DNA from: Gammaproteobacteria bacterium
GTDB taxonomy: Bacteria > Pseudomonadota > Gammaproteobacteria > Ga0077536
Reading direction: 5' to 3'
DNA: 64,000 nt
Assembly (NCBI GenBank): GCA_021773835.1
Contig: JAJFJQ010000073.1
Coordinates: 310,001-374,000, forward strand
The notes under the pieces are model-generated. The model did not search any database. It worked only from the letters and a program-made list of their open reading frames with translations, and was not told where the DNA came from. Within the stretch, counting starts at the first letter, position 1, and every line of letters starts with the position of its first letter. Shown one piece after another: positions 8,058 through 18,154 of this stretch. The translations under genes were made by a program, and so were the position numbers.

Positions 8058-9368
8058 TCAAAGTAGTGGCGGATCGGTTAATACGTCGATGATTGCATCT
8101 GTAACATGCGATAACGCTTGATCGGTGATCGTATACGGCGGCATCACGTAGACCAGGCGGCCGAATGGCCGTACCCACACCCCCCGGTCGACAAAAGCCT
8201 GCGGTATCCGGTGCATGTCCACCGCACTTTTCAGTTCTACCACACCAATCGCGCCGAGCACGCGTATCTGATCAACTGCCGGCAATTGCGCGCACGGTGC
8301 GAGATTTTTCTGCAAGAAAGCTTCAATCCGGGCGATGTTGTTTTGCCAGGGTGAATCGAGCAACACCTCGATACTCGCAATTGCCGCGGCACAGGCCAAT
8401 GGATTGGCCATAAACGTTGGTCCATGCATGAACACCCCAGGCTCTCCTTCGGAGATGGACGTTGCGACGTCCGTACTCGTTAGCGTCGCTGCAAGGCTCA
8501 TATAACCGCCGGTGAGTGCCTTTCCTAAACACATGATGTCGGGCGCAACACCGGCGTGTTCGCAAGCGAATAATTTTCCGGTGCGGCCGAATCCGGTCGC
8601 GATTTCGTCGAACACGAGTAGGACGCCAAACGCATCGCATAGCGTGCGTATTTGGCGCAGATACTCGGGATGATAAAACCACATACCACCGGCGCCTTGG
8701 ACAATGGGTTCGATAATTACCGCGGCGAGTTCAGCACAATGTTCCCTTAAGTTTCGCTCAATACTCGCAATCGCGTCGCTGGACCAGCTTGCACCGAATG
8801 GAATAGTTGGTCGGTCGGCGAAGATATGTTGGGGAAGGACACTCGTAAACAGGCCATGCATACCGTTTACCGGATCGCATACTGCCATGGCCCCGAAAGT
8901 GTCGCCGTGGTAGCCGCCGCGAACGGTGAGTAGTTTTTGTTTAGCCGGCTGATTACGAGACGCCCAAAATTGAATCGCCATTTTTATTGCTACTTCAACC
9001 GATACCGATCCGGAGTCGGCAAAAAAAACGCGATTTAGCGGATCCGGTGTGATTTCAATTAACTGTGCCGCGAGCTGCGTGGCCGGGCGATGGGTAAACC
9101 CGCCGAACATGACATGCGCCAGCTCGTCGATCTGATCATGCAGGGCCTGGTTGATACGTGGGTGGTTATATCCATGAATTACGGACCACCATGAGGCCAT
9201 CGCGTCGATCAGTGTGCGCCCATCTTCAAGTTCGATTTGAGTGCCGTTGGCGCGAGCGACGGGAAATACCGGCGGTGGATTTATTACGCTGCTATACGGG
9301 TGCCAAATGTGCTCGCGGTCAAAGGCGAGCATCTCCTCAGTGGTTGCTAAGGGAGCCGGTGGCGACAT
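8058..9368 (-). CDS. bioA: Adenosylmethionine-8-amino-7-oxononanoate aminotransferase
   Basis: PLP enzyme of biotin synthesis that converts KAPA to DAPA using S-adenosylmethionine as amino donor. About 436 residues. Diagnostic segments: DREHIWHPYSS near the start, SWWSVIHGYNHP, the PLP aspartate in VFDEIATGFGRTGKLFA, and the Schiff-base lysine in CLGKALTGGYMSLAATLT. The ATG at 9366-9368 overlaps the pyrC stop by one base (TGATG); a TTG one codon earlier is possible. No other bio gene is in the window, so biotin genes are dispersed. Confidence 0.95.
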   Translation of the reverse strand: MSPPAPLATTEEMLAFDREHIWHPYSSVINPPPVFPVARANGTQIELEDGRTLIDAMASWWSVIHGYNHPRINQALHDQIDELAHVMFGGFTHRPATQLAAQLIEITPDPLNRVFFADSGSVSVEVAIKMAIQFWASRNQPAKQKLLTVRGGYHGDTFGAMAVCDPVNGMHGLFTSVLPQHIFADRPTIPFGASWSSDAIASIERNLREHCAELAAVIIEPIVQGAGGMWFYHPEYLRQIRTLCDAFGVLLVFDEIATGFGRTGKLFACEHAGVAPDIMCLGKALTGGYMSLAATLTSTDVATSISEGEPGVFMHGPTFMANPLACAAAIASIEVLLDSPWQNNIARIEAFLQKNLAPCAQLPAVDQIRVLGAIGVVELKSAVDMHRIPQAFVDRGVWVRPFGRLVYVMPPYTITDQALSHVTDAIIDVLTDPPLL

Positions 9369-10420
9369 CAAGTCTGGTCAACTTCGGCATGCCAGCAAAC
9401 GGGCGTTTCCGGGAGGAAGTGCTGGATCCGGGCGCCTTCGACTGCCAGATCTGGGGGGTGAGCGAGTGCGTCCGACCGGGTTAGCGTTAGGACTTCCGTG
9501 TTACGCGGTAGTCGATAAAAATCAGCGCCATGATGCGCAGCGAATCCGGCGAGCTGATCCAGCGATCCTTCCTCATCGAAAACCTGTGCATAGCAAGACA
9601 TCGCTGTTGCCGCGTTGTACACCCCGGCGCAGCCGCAGGCGCTTTCCTTATCTGTAGTGAAGTGTGGTGCCGAATCGGTACCTAGGAAAAATTTCGGGTT
9701 ACCCGAGGTTGCCGCCGAACGCAGCGCACGGCGATGGTGCTCGCGTTTTGCCACGGGAAGGCAATAGTAATGCGGGCGTAGACCACCATTGAAAATGGCA
9801 TTCCGATTAATCATCAAATGGTGCGGCGTGATCGTCGCGGCGACATTGGCGTCGGCTGCCTCGACAAACGCGACACCTTCGCGAGTTGTCACATGCTCAA
9901 ATACTATCCTCAGATCCGGATAGCGTTGGCACAACGGGACTAGCGTGCTCTCGATAAATACCGCCTCGCGATCGAATACATCCACCTGCGGATCGACGAC
10001 CTCTCCGTGTATCAACAGTGGCATCCCGAGTTCTTGTAGTGTTTCGAAAACGCTATCTAAGTTCAAGATCTCCGTGACCCCCGCATCGGCGTTTGTCGTT
10101 GCGCCAGCGGGGTAAAGTTTCGCGGCAGTGAAAACTCCCTCGTTCCAACCAGCCCGCAGATCGACGGGATCGGTCTTATCGGTGAGGTAGGCCGTCATCA
10201 ACGGCGTGAAGTTCGCCCCGACGGGAACGAGCGCCTCAATGCGGGAACGATAAGCGGCCGCAGCGCTCGCGGTAACTATTGGAGGTTTTAGGTTCGGCAT
10301 GATCACAGCGCGGGCGAATATGCGTGTTGTATCTGGAAGCACAGCAGCGAGCACGGATGTATCCCGGAGATGCAGGTGCCAGTCGTCCGGTCGGGGAATG
10401 GAAATTGTGTGAATCGACAT
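9368..10420 (-). CDS. pyrC: Dihydroorotase (class II)
   Basis: Zinc amidohydrolase that cyclises carbamoyl aspartate to dihydroorotate in pyrimidine synthesis; 350 residues, the size of E. coli-type PyrC. It shows PDDWHLHLRD (HxH metal ligands) near the N-terminus, YPAGATTNADAGVT (the region of the carboxylated lysine), LLIHGEV, FEHVTT and FLGTDSAPH (metal ligands and catalytic Asp). The open frame begins 26 codons earlier, but ATG 10418-10420 gives the family N-terminus MSIHTISIPRPDDW. Overlap with bioA indicates co-transcription. Confidence 0.96.
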   Translation of the reverse strand: MSIHTISIPRPDDWHLHLRDTSVLAAVLPDTTRIFARAVIMPNLKPPIVTASAAAAYRSRIEALVPVGANFTPLMTAYLTDKTDPVDLRAGWNEGVFTAAKLYPAGATTNADAGVTEILNLDSVFETLQELGMPLLIHGEVVDPQVDVFDREAVFIESTLVPLCQRYPDLRIVFEHVTTREGVAFVEAADANVAATITPHHLMINRNAIFNGGLRPHYYCLPVAKREHHRRALRSAATSGNPKFFLGTDSAPHFTTDKESACGCAGVYNAATAMSCYAQVFDEEGSLDQLAGFAAHHGADFYRLPRNTEVLTLTRSDALAHPPDLAVEGARIQHFLPETPVCWHAEVDQT

Positions 10421-10629
10421 GTGTAGGAATTTAACATGGCGGGCGCTGTCTGTGGGGATCGCCCGTGCGGTTGTCGATCTAGCCGAAATGTTAATCAAGG
10501 CGTCGATAAAAATTCCCGGCCGACGATTGTTCGCAACAACGGTATCCGCGCGCTACGCGTCATCTGCCGTGATAACCTAGCGCGAATAATTGAATCGCCG
10601 ATTTTTACGACCGACCGCCGGAGGTGTCA

Positions 10630-12273
10630 ATGCAAGGACTAATGATGGACGTACCGCTGTTATTGACGGCAATCATGAATCATGCTGATCAAAATCATCC
10701 GAATCAGGAGATTGTTTCGGTCACGGCCGATAACCCACTGCACCGCTACACGTTCACGGACTGCTTTTCGCGCGCGCGCAAACTAGCGAATGTTTTCAAC
10801 ACACTTGGAGCGGGCGCGGATGCCAGGATTGGTACCTTCGCGTGGAATGATTATCGGCATATGGAATTGTATTTTAGTATTTCCTGCAGCGGTCGTATTT
10901 GCCACACGATCAACCCACGCCTATTTGCAGAACAACTGATCTATATCATCAATCACGCCGAAGACGAATTTATCTTCGTCGATCCCATGTTCGTTGAATT
11001 ACTCGAGGAAATCGCGGCTGATTGTCCGCAAATCAAAGGCTACATCGTGTTGACGGATGCTGCCAATATGCCGGAGTCAAGTCTGCCGAATGTGATGTGC
11101 TATGAAACCTTGCTCGCGGCTGAGTCGGACGCTTTTGAATGGCCCGAGCTGGAGGAGAATACGGCGGCGGGTTTGTGTTACACGTCCGGTACTACCGGTA
11201 ACCCGAAAGGTGCGCTGTATAGTCATCGCTCCACGGTGTTGCATACCTACGGGCAAGCGTTACCCGATACGATGGGCATATCCGCACTTGATTGCGTATT
11301 ACCCATTGTGCCGATGTTCCACGTCGGCGCATGGGGCTTCCCGTTTGCAGGCGCGATGGTTGGAACGAAATTCGTAATGCCAGGTGCAAGCTTGAGCGAT
11401 CCGAAGATGCTCGTTGACCTCATTAACGACGAAGGTGTCACCATCTCGGCGGGCGTGCCGACGGTATGGCTGCCAGTCCTCAAATACGTTAAGGAGACCG
11501 GACGTAACCTAAAGCCCTTGCGCAAGACCGCTATCGGAGGATCGGCTTGTCCCCTGTCGATGATGGAAGAGTTTCGCGATCTATACGGAGTCCAGGTGGT
11601 ACATGCATGGGGCATGACCGAAACAAACCCATTGGGAGCGGCAAATAACCATAAACCAGCGACAGCCACATTGACGGGGGAGGCGCTGGAACGGCATTTG
11701 CAAAGTGCCGGGCGGGCGGTCCCAGGCGTGCAGCTTAAGATCGTCGACGATGATGGCGAGGAATTACCATGGGACGGCGTCGCTTTTGGTGCGTTGAAGG
11801 TTCGCGGACCGTGGGTGTGCGCAACGTATTTCAACCTTGACCAACCGAGTGAAGCGCATGCGGAGCCGGGGTGGTTCGACACCGGTGATGTGGCGACTAT
11901 TGATGCAGAAGGTTTTATTCGCATTACGGATCGGACCAAAGATGTGATCAAATCAGGTGGTGAGTGGATCAGCTCGATTGACCTTGAAAACGTAGCAATG
12001 GGACATAGCGCCGTCGCCGAAGCTGCAGTGATTGGCATTCATCATCCGAAATGGCAGGAACGCCCGTTGCTTGTCGTCGTGAAGGTCGATGGCGCGGCAG
12101 TCGAGGCCCGTGAGTTAATCGATTATTTCGACGGAAAAGTTGCGAAGTGGTGGATCCCCGACGATGTCGCCTTCGTCGATGAAATTCCGCACACGGCGAC
12201 GGGAAAAATCAGTAAGCTGGCACTGCGTGGAATGTTCGCTGAATACGTATTACCTGAGACCAGCGCGCGTTAA
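10630..12273 (+). CDS. Medium/long-chain fatty acyl-CoA ligase (AlkK-like)
   Basis: ATP-dependent acyl-CoA synthetase of the AMP-binding family, 547 residues. The P-loop-like motif [19 protein letters not shown] is near residues 179-197. The A5 motif [12 protein letters not shown] and the ATP-binding aspartate segment [11 protein letters not shown] follow, with [14 protein letters not shown] and the C-terminal catalytic lysine region [14 protein letters not shown]. The overall pattern is closest to AlkK-type medium-chain ligases; the substrate is not proven. The ATG at 10630 lies 5 bases after GGAGG (10620-10624). It probably feeds the CoA-ester pathways further along the window. Confidence 0.92.
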   Translation: MQGLMMDVPLLLTAIMNHADQNHPNQEIVSVTADNPLHRYTFTDCFSRARKLANVFNTLGAGADARIGTFAWNDYRHMELYFSISCSGRICHTINPRLFAEQLIYIINHAEDEFIFVDPMFVELLEEIAADCPQIKGYIVLTDAANMPESSLPNVMCYETLLAAESDAFEWPELEENTAAGLCYTSGTTGNPKGALYSHRSTVLHTYGQALPDTMGISALDCVLPIVPMFHVGAWGFPFAGAMVGTKFVMPGASLSDPKMLVDLINDEGVTISAGVPTVWLPVLKYVKETGRNLKPLRKTAIGGSACPLSMMEEFRDLYGVQVVHAWGMTETNPLGAANNHKPATATLTGEALERHLQSAGRAVPGVQLKIVDDDGEELPWDGVAFGALKVRGPWVCATYFNLDQPSEAHAEPGWFDTGDVATIDAEGFIRITDRTKDVIKSGGEWISSIDLENVAMGHSAVAEAAVIGIHHPKWQERPLLVVVKVDGAAVEARELIDYFDGKVAKWWIPDDVAFVDEIPHTATGKISKLALRGMFAEYVLPETSAR

Positions 12274-12354
12274 ATCGAGTCGCCAGGGCAATGCGTCGCA
12301 TATTGTTAGCTGCTCGAATTCGTCGATGGCCGGTTTCCAGCCTACGAACGTTGC

Positions 12355-12807
12355 TTAGTTACTATGCGTAAGGATTTGCTCCAGGTGCCGGCGGATATCG
12401 GGCGGAATAGGACACGGTTTCTCCGCTTCGCGCTTGACGAAAACATCGATGAAGTAGCCTGTCGCCGTCACCTCGACCTCACCGCGAGCAAACAATCCGA
12501 GTTCATAGCGAACGCTACTGCTGCCGATCCGAGCGGTTCGTAAACCGCATTCGACAACGGCGGGGTAGCGAAACGACCGGTGGAAGCGACAAAGATTCTC
12601 GACCGTGAATGGCACCACCGGTCCATCGAGCAAATCGAAGCCACCGTCAACGGTCAAGTACTGCATGATCGCGGTGTCGTAGAAGGCATAAAAACGTGCG
12701 TTGTTGACATGCCGATAAGGGTCCATGTCATTCCAGCGTAATTCGACCGAATGAAAGTAATTAAAATCTTCGCGTCGTTCGGCCTCAAAGTGTTTGGATT
12801 CAGTCAC
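12355..12807 (-). CDS. Acyl-CoA thioesterase, 4HBT/YbgC-like hotdog fold
   Basis: A 150-residue single hotdog-domain thioesterase. The pattern VELRWNDMDPYRHVNNARFYAFYDTA (about residues 22-47) contains the conserved Asp-Tyr/Asn helix of the 4-hydroxybenzoyl-CoA thioesterase family, followed by the central strands (ECGLRTARIGSSSVRYELGLF). It would hydrolyse an acyl-CoA in the cytoplasm; chain length is unknown. The start is a GTG. It is convergent with the acyl-CoA ligase gene. Confidence 0.85.
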   Translation of the reverse strand: MTESKHFEAERREDFNYFHSVELRWNDMDPYRHVNNARFYAFYDTAIMQYLTVDGGFDLLDGPVVPFTVENLCRFHRSFRYPAVVECGLRTARIGSSSVRYELGLFARGEVEVTATGYFIDVFVKREAEKPCPIPPDIRRHLEQILTHSN

Positions 12808-13085
12808 CAGGAAAGTTCCTTAGGTTTGAGTATGTAAGGTGAGAAATATTTACGCTTTATTACGCAACTCTGGGTGGCATATCGTAGCAGGGCAGCTAAA
12901 ATGAGGGCTAGTAAGCCCGGTTTATGGAATATTTCGAGAATCGATCGGTTCTCAACCAAAACTTACGCGAATTTTATTGGTCGAAAACGGAAGGTTTCGG
13001 CGAGATGGGCGACCGGCACACACTTGCCGTAGGCCGACATCTCATTTGCTATCCTTGGAGCGCCGTCAAAATATGAGTTTGACTA

Positions 13086-14033
13086 ATGTCTAGCGATCAA
13101 AGCACCAACAATGACGAAGCAACAATTGCCACGGTCGAAAACGGCACCGTTGCAATCGTTAACGACACCGAATGTGTCTACTACGACGGTTACTGGATCC
13201 GACGCTACGAAGTTCCTAGCGACGAAGGATCTGCGCGCCGAGAATTAATTGATGGCCTAACGAAGCGGGTGTTTCACCACACCGAACCGGGGATCAATAC
13301 ACCAAGTCATAAATTGGATGTTGCACGCGCGGCCTATGACCGTGAGCAAGATCCAGAGCGTAAGCGAGTCAATGCAGCAATGCTGGCGGGCGCGTTATTG
13401 AATCGCGGCAGCACCATTTTCGGTATGATTTTTCAGTTGCAACAACGCGGGATAGAAATTACGGAAAACAACGAGTTGCTACTTGAATGTGAATCATGTT
13501 TTCTCGAAGCACTGGATTTGGGTAAACAGGTTCGCCATTACAGTGGTGAGGAGGGGCTCGACGAACTATGGGGTGAGCCTTTGAAGGTCTTCTCTACGCC
13601 AATTGCAGACTACTACGAATCGCGTTACATCAAAATTGCGCAAACAATGGCGGCTATCGATGAAATCACCGATAAAATTACTGAGGTCATCCAAACTAAT
13701 CCAGCACTCGAAGGCGTAGAAAAGTTACTGAATGACTTTGCTATTGCCGCGAATCATGAAATTGAAACGATGAAGACCGACCCGGCTATCTTTGAGGTGT
13801 GGCCCCAGTTTGTGGCGACGGGAAATATGCTATCGCGATTCGAGCCTAACCGCGGCTCATCTGCGGCTAATTCCGAATTGATAAAAGAAGGGCGCGACCT
13901 CATTCGCGAAGGTAAAAAGCTAATACAGTGGATCGCTTTTGCCCGGGTTCCGATGCCGACCACAACGGAGAATTTCATCGCAAGCTGCAACACCTACATC
14001 ACCAAGGCGAATAAAACTGTGATTGCGGCGTAG
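13086..14033 (+). CDS. Hypothetical helical protein, family not recognised
   Basis: Intact acidic 315-residue frame with codon use like its neighbours. No signal peptide or membrane segment is visible. A short N-terminal beta-rich part includes ECVYYDGYWIRRYEVP (about residues 28-43). The rest is mostly helix-forming, with TPR-like hints (MLAGALLNRGSTIFGMIFQLQ; CFLEALDLGKQV) but no repeat I can defend. It is flanked by a 278-base upstream gap and the 2-hydroxyglutarate dehydrogenase gene. Function unknown. Confidence 0.75.
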   Translation: MSSDQSTNNDEATIATVENGTVAIVNDTECVYYDGYWIRRYEVPSDEGSARRELIDGLTKRVFHHTEPGINTPSHKLDVARAAYDREQDPERKRVNAAMLAGALLNRGSTIFGMIFQLQQRGIEITENNELLLECESCFLEALDLGKQVRHYSGEEGLDELWGEPLKVFSTPIADYYESRYIKIAQTMAAIDEITDKITEVIQTNPALEGVEKLLNDFAIAANHEIETMKTDPAIFEVWPQFVATGNMLSRFEPNRGSSAANSELIKEGRDLIREGKKLIQWIAFARVPMPTTTENFIASCNTYITKANKTVIAA

Positions 14034-14101
14034 AACATCGAAGTCGATTGGCCGCCACGCCCTTGGCAATGCCATCACTGAAGCTGTAAGGATCGCGGAC
14101 T

Positions 14102-15511
14102 ATGCACGAATCCTTAAGCAAGCTTCACTCAATCGTTGGAGACGACGGTTTCGTAACGGATCCGTCGGTCGCGTCTACCTTACTCAACGATGAACGCGGC
14201 CTGTATAGCGGCCGCGCCGCAGCGATCGTTAAACCCCACTCCACCAAAGAATTAGCCGACGCCGTGCGGGTGTGCTTTGAGGCGGGGATTGCCATGGTCC
14301 CTCAAGGTGGCAACACTGGATATTGTGGCGGTGCGACGCCGGATGAGAGCGGTTCGCAAGTCCTGTTCAATCTATCGCGGATGGACCGCGTTATCGGTAT
14401 CGACGAACAGGGTTTCACCATGACCGCGCAGGCCGGCGTCATACTTGCTGCCGCACAGCAAGCGGCAGCCGAGCATCAGTTGTTGTTCCCGTTGAGCATG
14501 GGATCGGAAGGTAGTTGTCAATTGGGCGGCAACGTTTCGACAAACGCTGGGGGACTTGCCGTGTTGCGCTACGGTACGGCGCGTGAATTAGTGAGCGGAC
14601 TTGAGGTAGTACTACCCGACGGCCGCATTTGGAGTGACCTAAAAGGTCTACGCAAGGACAACACCGGCTATGATCTAAAACAGCTGTTTATGGGCGCGGA
14701 AGGGAGTTTAGGGATCATATCTACCGTCGTGTTTCGACTGTATCCCATGCCTCGGGTGCGAATAGCGGCGTGGTTGGCAATAGATAATATCGGTGAGGCG
14801 GTTGCCGTTTTAGCGCTACTTCGAAATCAACTTGGCGATTGTATTACGTCTTTTGAATTCATCTCGCGTGAGGCCTTAGGATTAGTATTGCGATCCATGC
14901 CGAGGACGCAAAATCCGATCGATACGGTACATGGGCATTACGCGCTGGTTGAACTTGCGGCCTTTGACGACGGTGGCGCGCTTAATTCAGATTTTGAGCA
15001 AGCCTTGCTAGAGGCCATGGCAAACACCGGACTTAGCGATGCCGTGATCGCGCAATCCGAGCAGCAACGTCTTGCATTTTGGCAATTGCGGGAAATGATC
15101 CCGAGCGCCGAAAAACAAATGGGAGGCTCGATAAAGCACGATGTATCAGTTCCGATCAGTCAACTTTGTTCTTATTCGGAGAGCGTTGTTGCGGCGATGG
15201 AGAGAAAATTTCCGGCATGCAGGCATTCAATTTATGGACATGTTGGCGACGGCAATATTCACTTCAATGTGCTGGCGCCGGAACTCATGCAAGCCGATGC
15301 GTACAGGCGGGAAAATGCCGATGCGATCTCGGACCTTATCCATGGCATGGCGATGGCGTGCAACGGCAGCTTTAGCGCCGAACACGGGATCGGGATGCTC
15401 AAACGTAGCGAGCTGGCGAAATTTGGTGACCCAGTAGGACTCGAATTGATGCGCCAGATCAAAGCAACACTTGATCCAAAGGGCTTGATGAATCCGGGTA
15501 AGGTGCTTTGA
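14102..15511 (+). CDS. FAD-linked oxidoreductase, D-2-hydroxyglutarate dehydrogenase-like
   Basis: A 469-residue flavoenzyme of the GlcD/D-lactate/D-2-hydroxyglutarate dehydrogenase group. The FAD-binding PCMH domain fills roughly residues 35-215 (VPQGGNTGYCGGATP; GGNVSTNAGGLAVLRYGTARELV; MGAEGSLGIIS). The C-terminal FAD-oxidase domain has GHVGDGNIHFNVL with metal-binding His and SAEHGIGMLKR. The length and the neighbouring L-2-hydroxyglutarate oxidase favour D-2-hydroxyglutarate as substrate, but D-lactate or glycolate cannot be excluded. Confidence 0.87.
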   Translation: MHESLSKLHSIVGDDGFVTDPSVASTLLNDERGLYSGRAAAIVKPHSTKELADAVRVCFEAGIAMVPQGGNTGYCGGATPDESGSQVLFNLSRMDRVIGIDEQGFTMTAQAGVILAAAQQAAAEHQLLFPLSMGSEGSCQLGGNVSTNAGGLAVLRYGTARELVSGLEVVLPDGRIWSDLKGLRKDNTGYDLKQLFMGAEGSLGIISTVVFRLYPMPRVRIAAWLAIDNIGEAVAVLALLRNQLGDCITSFEFISREALGLVLRSMPRTQNPIDTVHGHYALVELAAFDDGGALNSDFEQALLEAMANTGLSDAVIAQSEQQRLAFWQLREMIPSAEKQMGGSIKHDVSVPISQLCSYSESVVAAMERKFPACRHSIYGHVGDGNIHFNVLAPELMQADAYRRENADAISDLIHGMAMACNGSFSAEHGIGMLKRSELAKFGDPVGLELMRQIKATLDPKGLMNPGKVL

Positions 15512-15518
15512 GTTCCGA

Positions 15519-15656
15519 ATGAAGAAAAACCAAGTCCAGTTCAGTGCCGCCGCTCCTACTGTGGATCTGTACGCGACGATCTGCGCCACTATCTTGTACA
15601 ACTTCGGTCCAATGATAATAACGATTATTGCCGTGGTAAGACTCGATAGCAGTTGA
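15519..15656 (+). CDS. Possible 45-residue membrane peptide
   Basis: Small open frame from ATG 15519 to TGA 15656, lying neatly in the 151-base space between the D-2-hydroxyglutarate dehydrogenase-like gene and lhgO. The peptide begins MKKNQ and has one hydrophobic stretch (about residues 17-40: LYATICATILYN then GPMIITIIAVV), ending in a short polar tail. No clear ribosome site is visible. It could be a single-pass membrane peptide or a chance frame. Confidence 0.3.
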   Translation: MKKNQVQFSAAAPTVDLYATICATILYNFGPMIITIIAVVRLDSS

Positions 15657-15662
15657 TGCCCC

Positions 15663-16853
15663 ATGTCAAAAAATGATTTTATAATTGTCGGCGCCGGTAT
15701 TGTCGGGCTCTCAATCGCGACGCGACTTCAACAACTGCATCCGCGAGCGCAGCTCACCATTATCGAAAAGGAAAACGACGTCGCAGCCCATCAAAGTGGG
15801 CACAACAGCGGCGTAATCCATGCCGGCGTCTACTACGAACCAGGCTCACTCAAAGCTCGCCTGTGCCGGTCAGGGCTGGTGGACACGATTGCTTTCTGTC
15901 GGGCGCACGACATCCCATTTCGCCAGTGTGGGAAATTAATTGTTGCTACGAATGCTCGTGAACGTGAGCGCTTGCTTAGACTTCATGAACGCGCCCGTAG
16001 TAACGGGGTTGAGTGCCATCGAATAACCGGGCGCGAGCTTACCGAATTAGAACCGAAAATCAGCGGCATCGCGGCGCTAAAGGTCGTCGAATCCGGGATT
16101 GTCGACTACGCGAAGATTTGCCGGAAGCTTTTCGAGCTGTTGGGCGAGAATGGCGCTGTATTCAAAATGAATGCGGAGGTGATGGGGATCCGCGAAAGTT
16201 CCGATTTCGTCGACGTGGAAACCACCACTGGCGCAGTATCCGGGAAGCATCTCATCGCATGTGCCGGATTACAGTCCGATAGGGTCGCGAGACTTGCGGG
16301 ATTGACGGCGGATTTTGCGATAGTTCCCTTTCGCGGGGATTTCTTCCGCTTAGATGCAAAGCGGGCCGATATCGTCAAGCATCTCATCTATCCAGTACCA
16401 GATCCGGCGTTGCCATTTCTTGGGGTCCATCTCACCCCGACGATTGATGGGGGGATGACGGTCGGACCGAGTGCAATGTTAGCGCTGCATCGCGAAGCGT
16501 ATAGAAAATTTGCGGTGTCGGTATCAGACGTGAGCGACATGATTCGCTATCGCGGATTGTGGAGATTGCTGCTGCGATTTCCACACGCTGGGGTCAGTGA
16601 ATTTGTCCACACCGTTAGTCGCCGTGCATATCTAACAGCGATCCGGAAATATTGCCCGACACTTGGGTTGCCTGATCTCGTTACACACCAATGCGGCATA
16701 CGTGCTCAGGCCGTGAGTCCGGATGGCTACTTGATCCACGACTTCATAATTAAACGCACGAATAGAACGACGCATGTATGCAATGCACCGTCACCAGCGG
16801 CAACAGCAGCTCGGCCTATTGCAGAATTTGTCGTTGGTGAATTAGCAGACTGA
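15663..16853 (+). CDS. lhgO: L-2-hydroxyglutarate oxidase/dehydrogenase
   Basis: FAD-dependent enzyme that oxidises L-2-hydroxyglutarate to 2-oxoglutarate at the membrane; 396 residues, the family size. The dinucleotide motif DFIIVGAGIVGLSIATRL is at residues 5-22, and the signature AAHQSGHNSGVIHAGVYYEPGSLKA at about residues 41-65 is diagnostic. The PFRGDFFRL segment and the C-terminal GIRAQAVSPDGYLIHDF region also match. Next to a D-2-hydroxyglutarate-type dehydrogenase, it suggests that both enantiomers are recycled. Confidence 0.93.
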   Translation: MSKNDFIIVGAGIVGLSIATRLQQLHPRAQLTIIEKENDVAAHQSGHNSGVIHAGVYYEPGSLKARLCRSGLVDTIAFCRAHDIPFRQCGKLIVATNARERERLLRLHERARSNGVECHRITGRELTELEPKISGIAALKVVESGIVDYAKICRKLFELLGENGAVFKMNAEVMGIRESSDFVDVETTTGAVSGKHLIACAGLQSDRVARLAGLTADFAIVPFRGDFFRLDAKRADIVKHLIYPVPDPALPFLGVHLTPTIDGGMTVGPSAMLALHREAYRKFAVSVSDVSDMIRYRGLWRLLLRFPHAGVSEFVHTVSRRAYLTAIRKYCPTLGLPDLVTHQCGIRAQAVSPDGYLIHDFIIKRTNRTTHVCNAPSPAATAARPIAEFVVGELAD

Positions 16854-16969
16854 AAGGCCGTCATCGGGGTCGGCGTTTAATTAAATGCAGGCGCAAGCTT
16901 GCTAGGCAAGAGGCAAAATTCCCGTGATAAACTGCCGCGCAATTGAACAAAAATTTGGAGATCCAAACC

Positions 16970-18154
16970 ATGACCGATGACGTCGTAATTGCTGGACTGG
17001 CGCGTACCCCGATGGGTGGCATGCAAGGCGCACTGGCATCTGCTACAGCACCTGACCTGGGCGCCGTTGCAATTAAAAGTGCACTCGAACGTGCAAACGT
17101 TGATGCCGCGGCGGTGGATGAGACGATCATGGGGTGTGTGCTTGCAGCCGGGTTGGGTCAGGCGCCCGCGCGCCAGGCGTCTATTGGGGCCGGTATCCCG
17201 AAGGCAACTGGATGCACCACTATCAACAAAATGTGTGGCTCCGGTATGAAGGCCGTGATGTTTGGGCATGACGCCATCAAGGCGGGTTCGGCCGATATTG
17301 TCGTCGCCGGGGGCATGGAGAGCATGACCAATTCACCTTATATGCTACCAAAGGTCCGCGATGGCATGCGTCTCGGCCACGGCGAGATGCTGGATCATAT
17401 GTTCTACGACGGCCTTGAAGATGCGTTCGAAAAGGGCCGGCTTATGGGTACGTTTGCGGAAGATTGCGCGAGCAAATATGCGTTCACGCGTGAGGCGCAA
17501 GACGCGTACGCGATCGAATCATTGACCCGCGCGCGTCAGGCGGTTGCCGATGGGATCTTCGCCCGCGAAATCGCGGCGGTAACGGTACAGTCACGTAAGG
17601 GCTCTGCGACAATCGATACAGATGAACAACCCGGAAAGGCGAAGCTGGATCGGATCCCGGAGCTGCGTCCTGCCTTTGCTAAGGACGGGTCCGTAACGGC
17701 TGCAAATTCGAGCTCAATTTCTGATGGGGCCGCGGCACTAGTGTTGACTTCAGCGGCAAACGCAAAGACGCTTGGGCTTAATCCGCGTGCCAAAATAATA
17801 GGTCATTCAACCTTTGCACAAGAGCCCGGCTGGTTTACCACAGCGCCGGTGTCGGCGGTGCGAAATCTGCTTGAGCGAGTCGGATGGACGATCGACGACG
17901 TTGACCTTTTTGAAATCAATGAAGCCTTTGCCGTCGTCCCCATGGCGGCCATGCACGACCTTGAAATTCCTCACGCAAAACTGAATGTTCGTGGCGGCGC
18001 GTGCGCATTAGGCCATCCGATTGGTGCGTCCGGCGCTAGGATTTTGGTGACCTTGGTGCACGCGATGGAAGACATGGGACACAAGCGTGGGATCGCTAGC
18101 CTGTGCATCGGTGGTGGAGAAGCGACGGCAGTCGCAATTGAAATTGGCGAGTAG
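16970..18154 (+). CDS. Acetyl-CoA C-acetyltransferase (thiolase)
   Basis: Type II thiolase of 394 residues, catalysing acetoacetyl-CoA formation or thiolysis of 3-oxoacyl-CoA. The nucleophilic cysteine lies in TINKMCGSGMKAVM (about residue 88), the His in FEINEAFAVVPMAAMHD, and the C-terminal catalytic Cys/His region in GGACALGHPIGASGARI and SLCIGGGEA. The frame is open 9 codons upstream; ATG 16970 is chosen for its GGAG ribosome site and normal N-terminus. It could serve beta-oxidation, ketogenesis or PHB metabolism. Confidence 0.93.
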   Translation: MTDDVVIAGLARTPMGGMQGALASATAPDLGAVAIKSALERANVDAAAVDETIMGCVLAAGLGQAPARQASIGAGIPKATGCTTINKMCGSGMKAVMFGHDAIKAGSADIVVAGGMESMTNSPYMLPKVRDGMRLGHGEMLDHMFYDGLEDAFEKGRLMGTFAEDCASKYAFTREAQDAYAIESLTRARQAVADGIFAREIAAVTVQSRKGSATIDTDEQPGKAKLDRIPELRPAFAKDGSVTAANSSSISDGAAALVLTSAANAKTLGLNPRAKIIGHSTFAQEPGWFTTAPVSAVRNLLERVGWTIDDVDLFEINEAFAVVPMAAMHDLEIPHAKLNVRGGACALGHPIGASGARILVTLVHAMEDMGHKRGIASLCIGGGEATAVAIEIGE

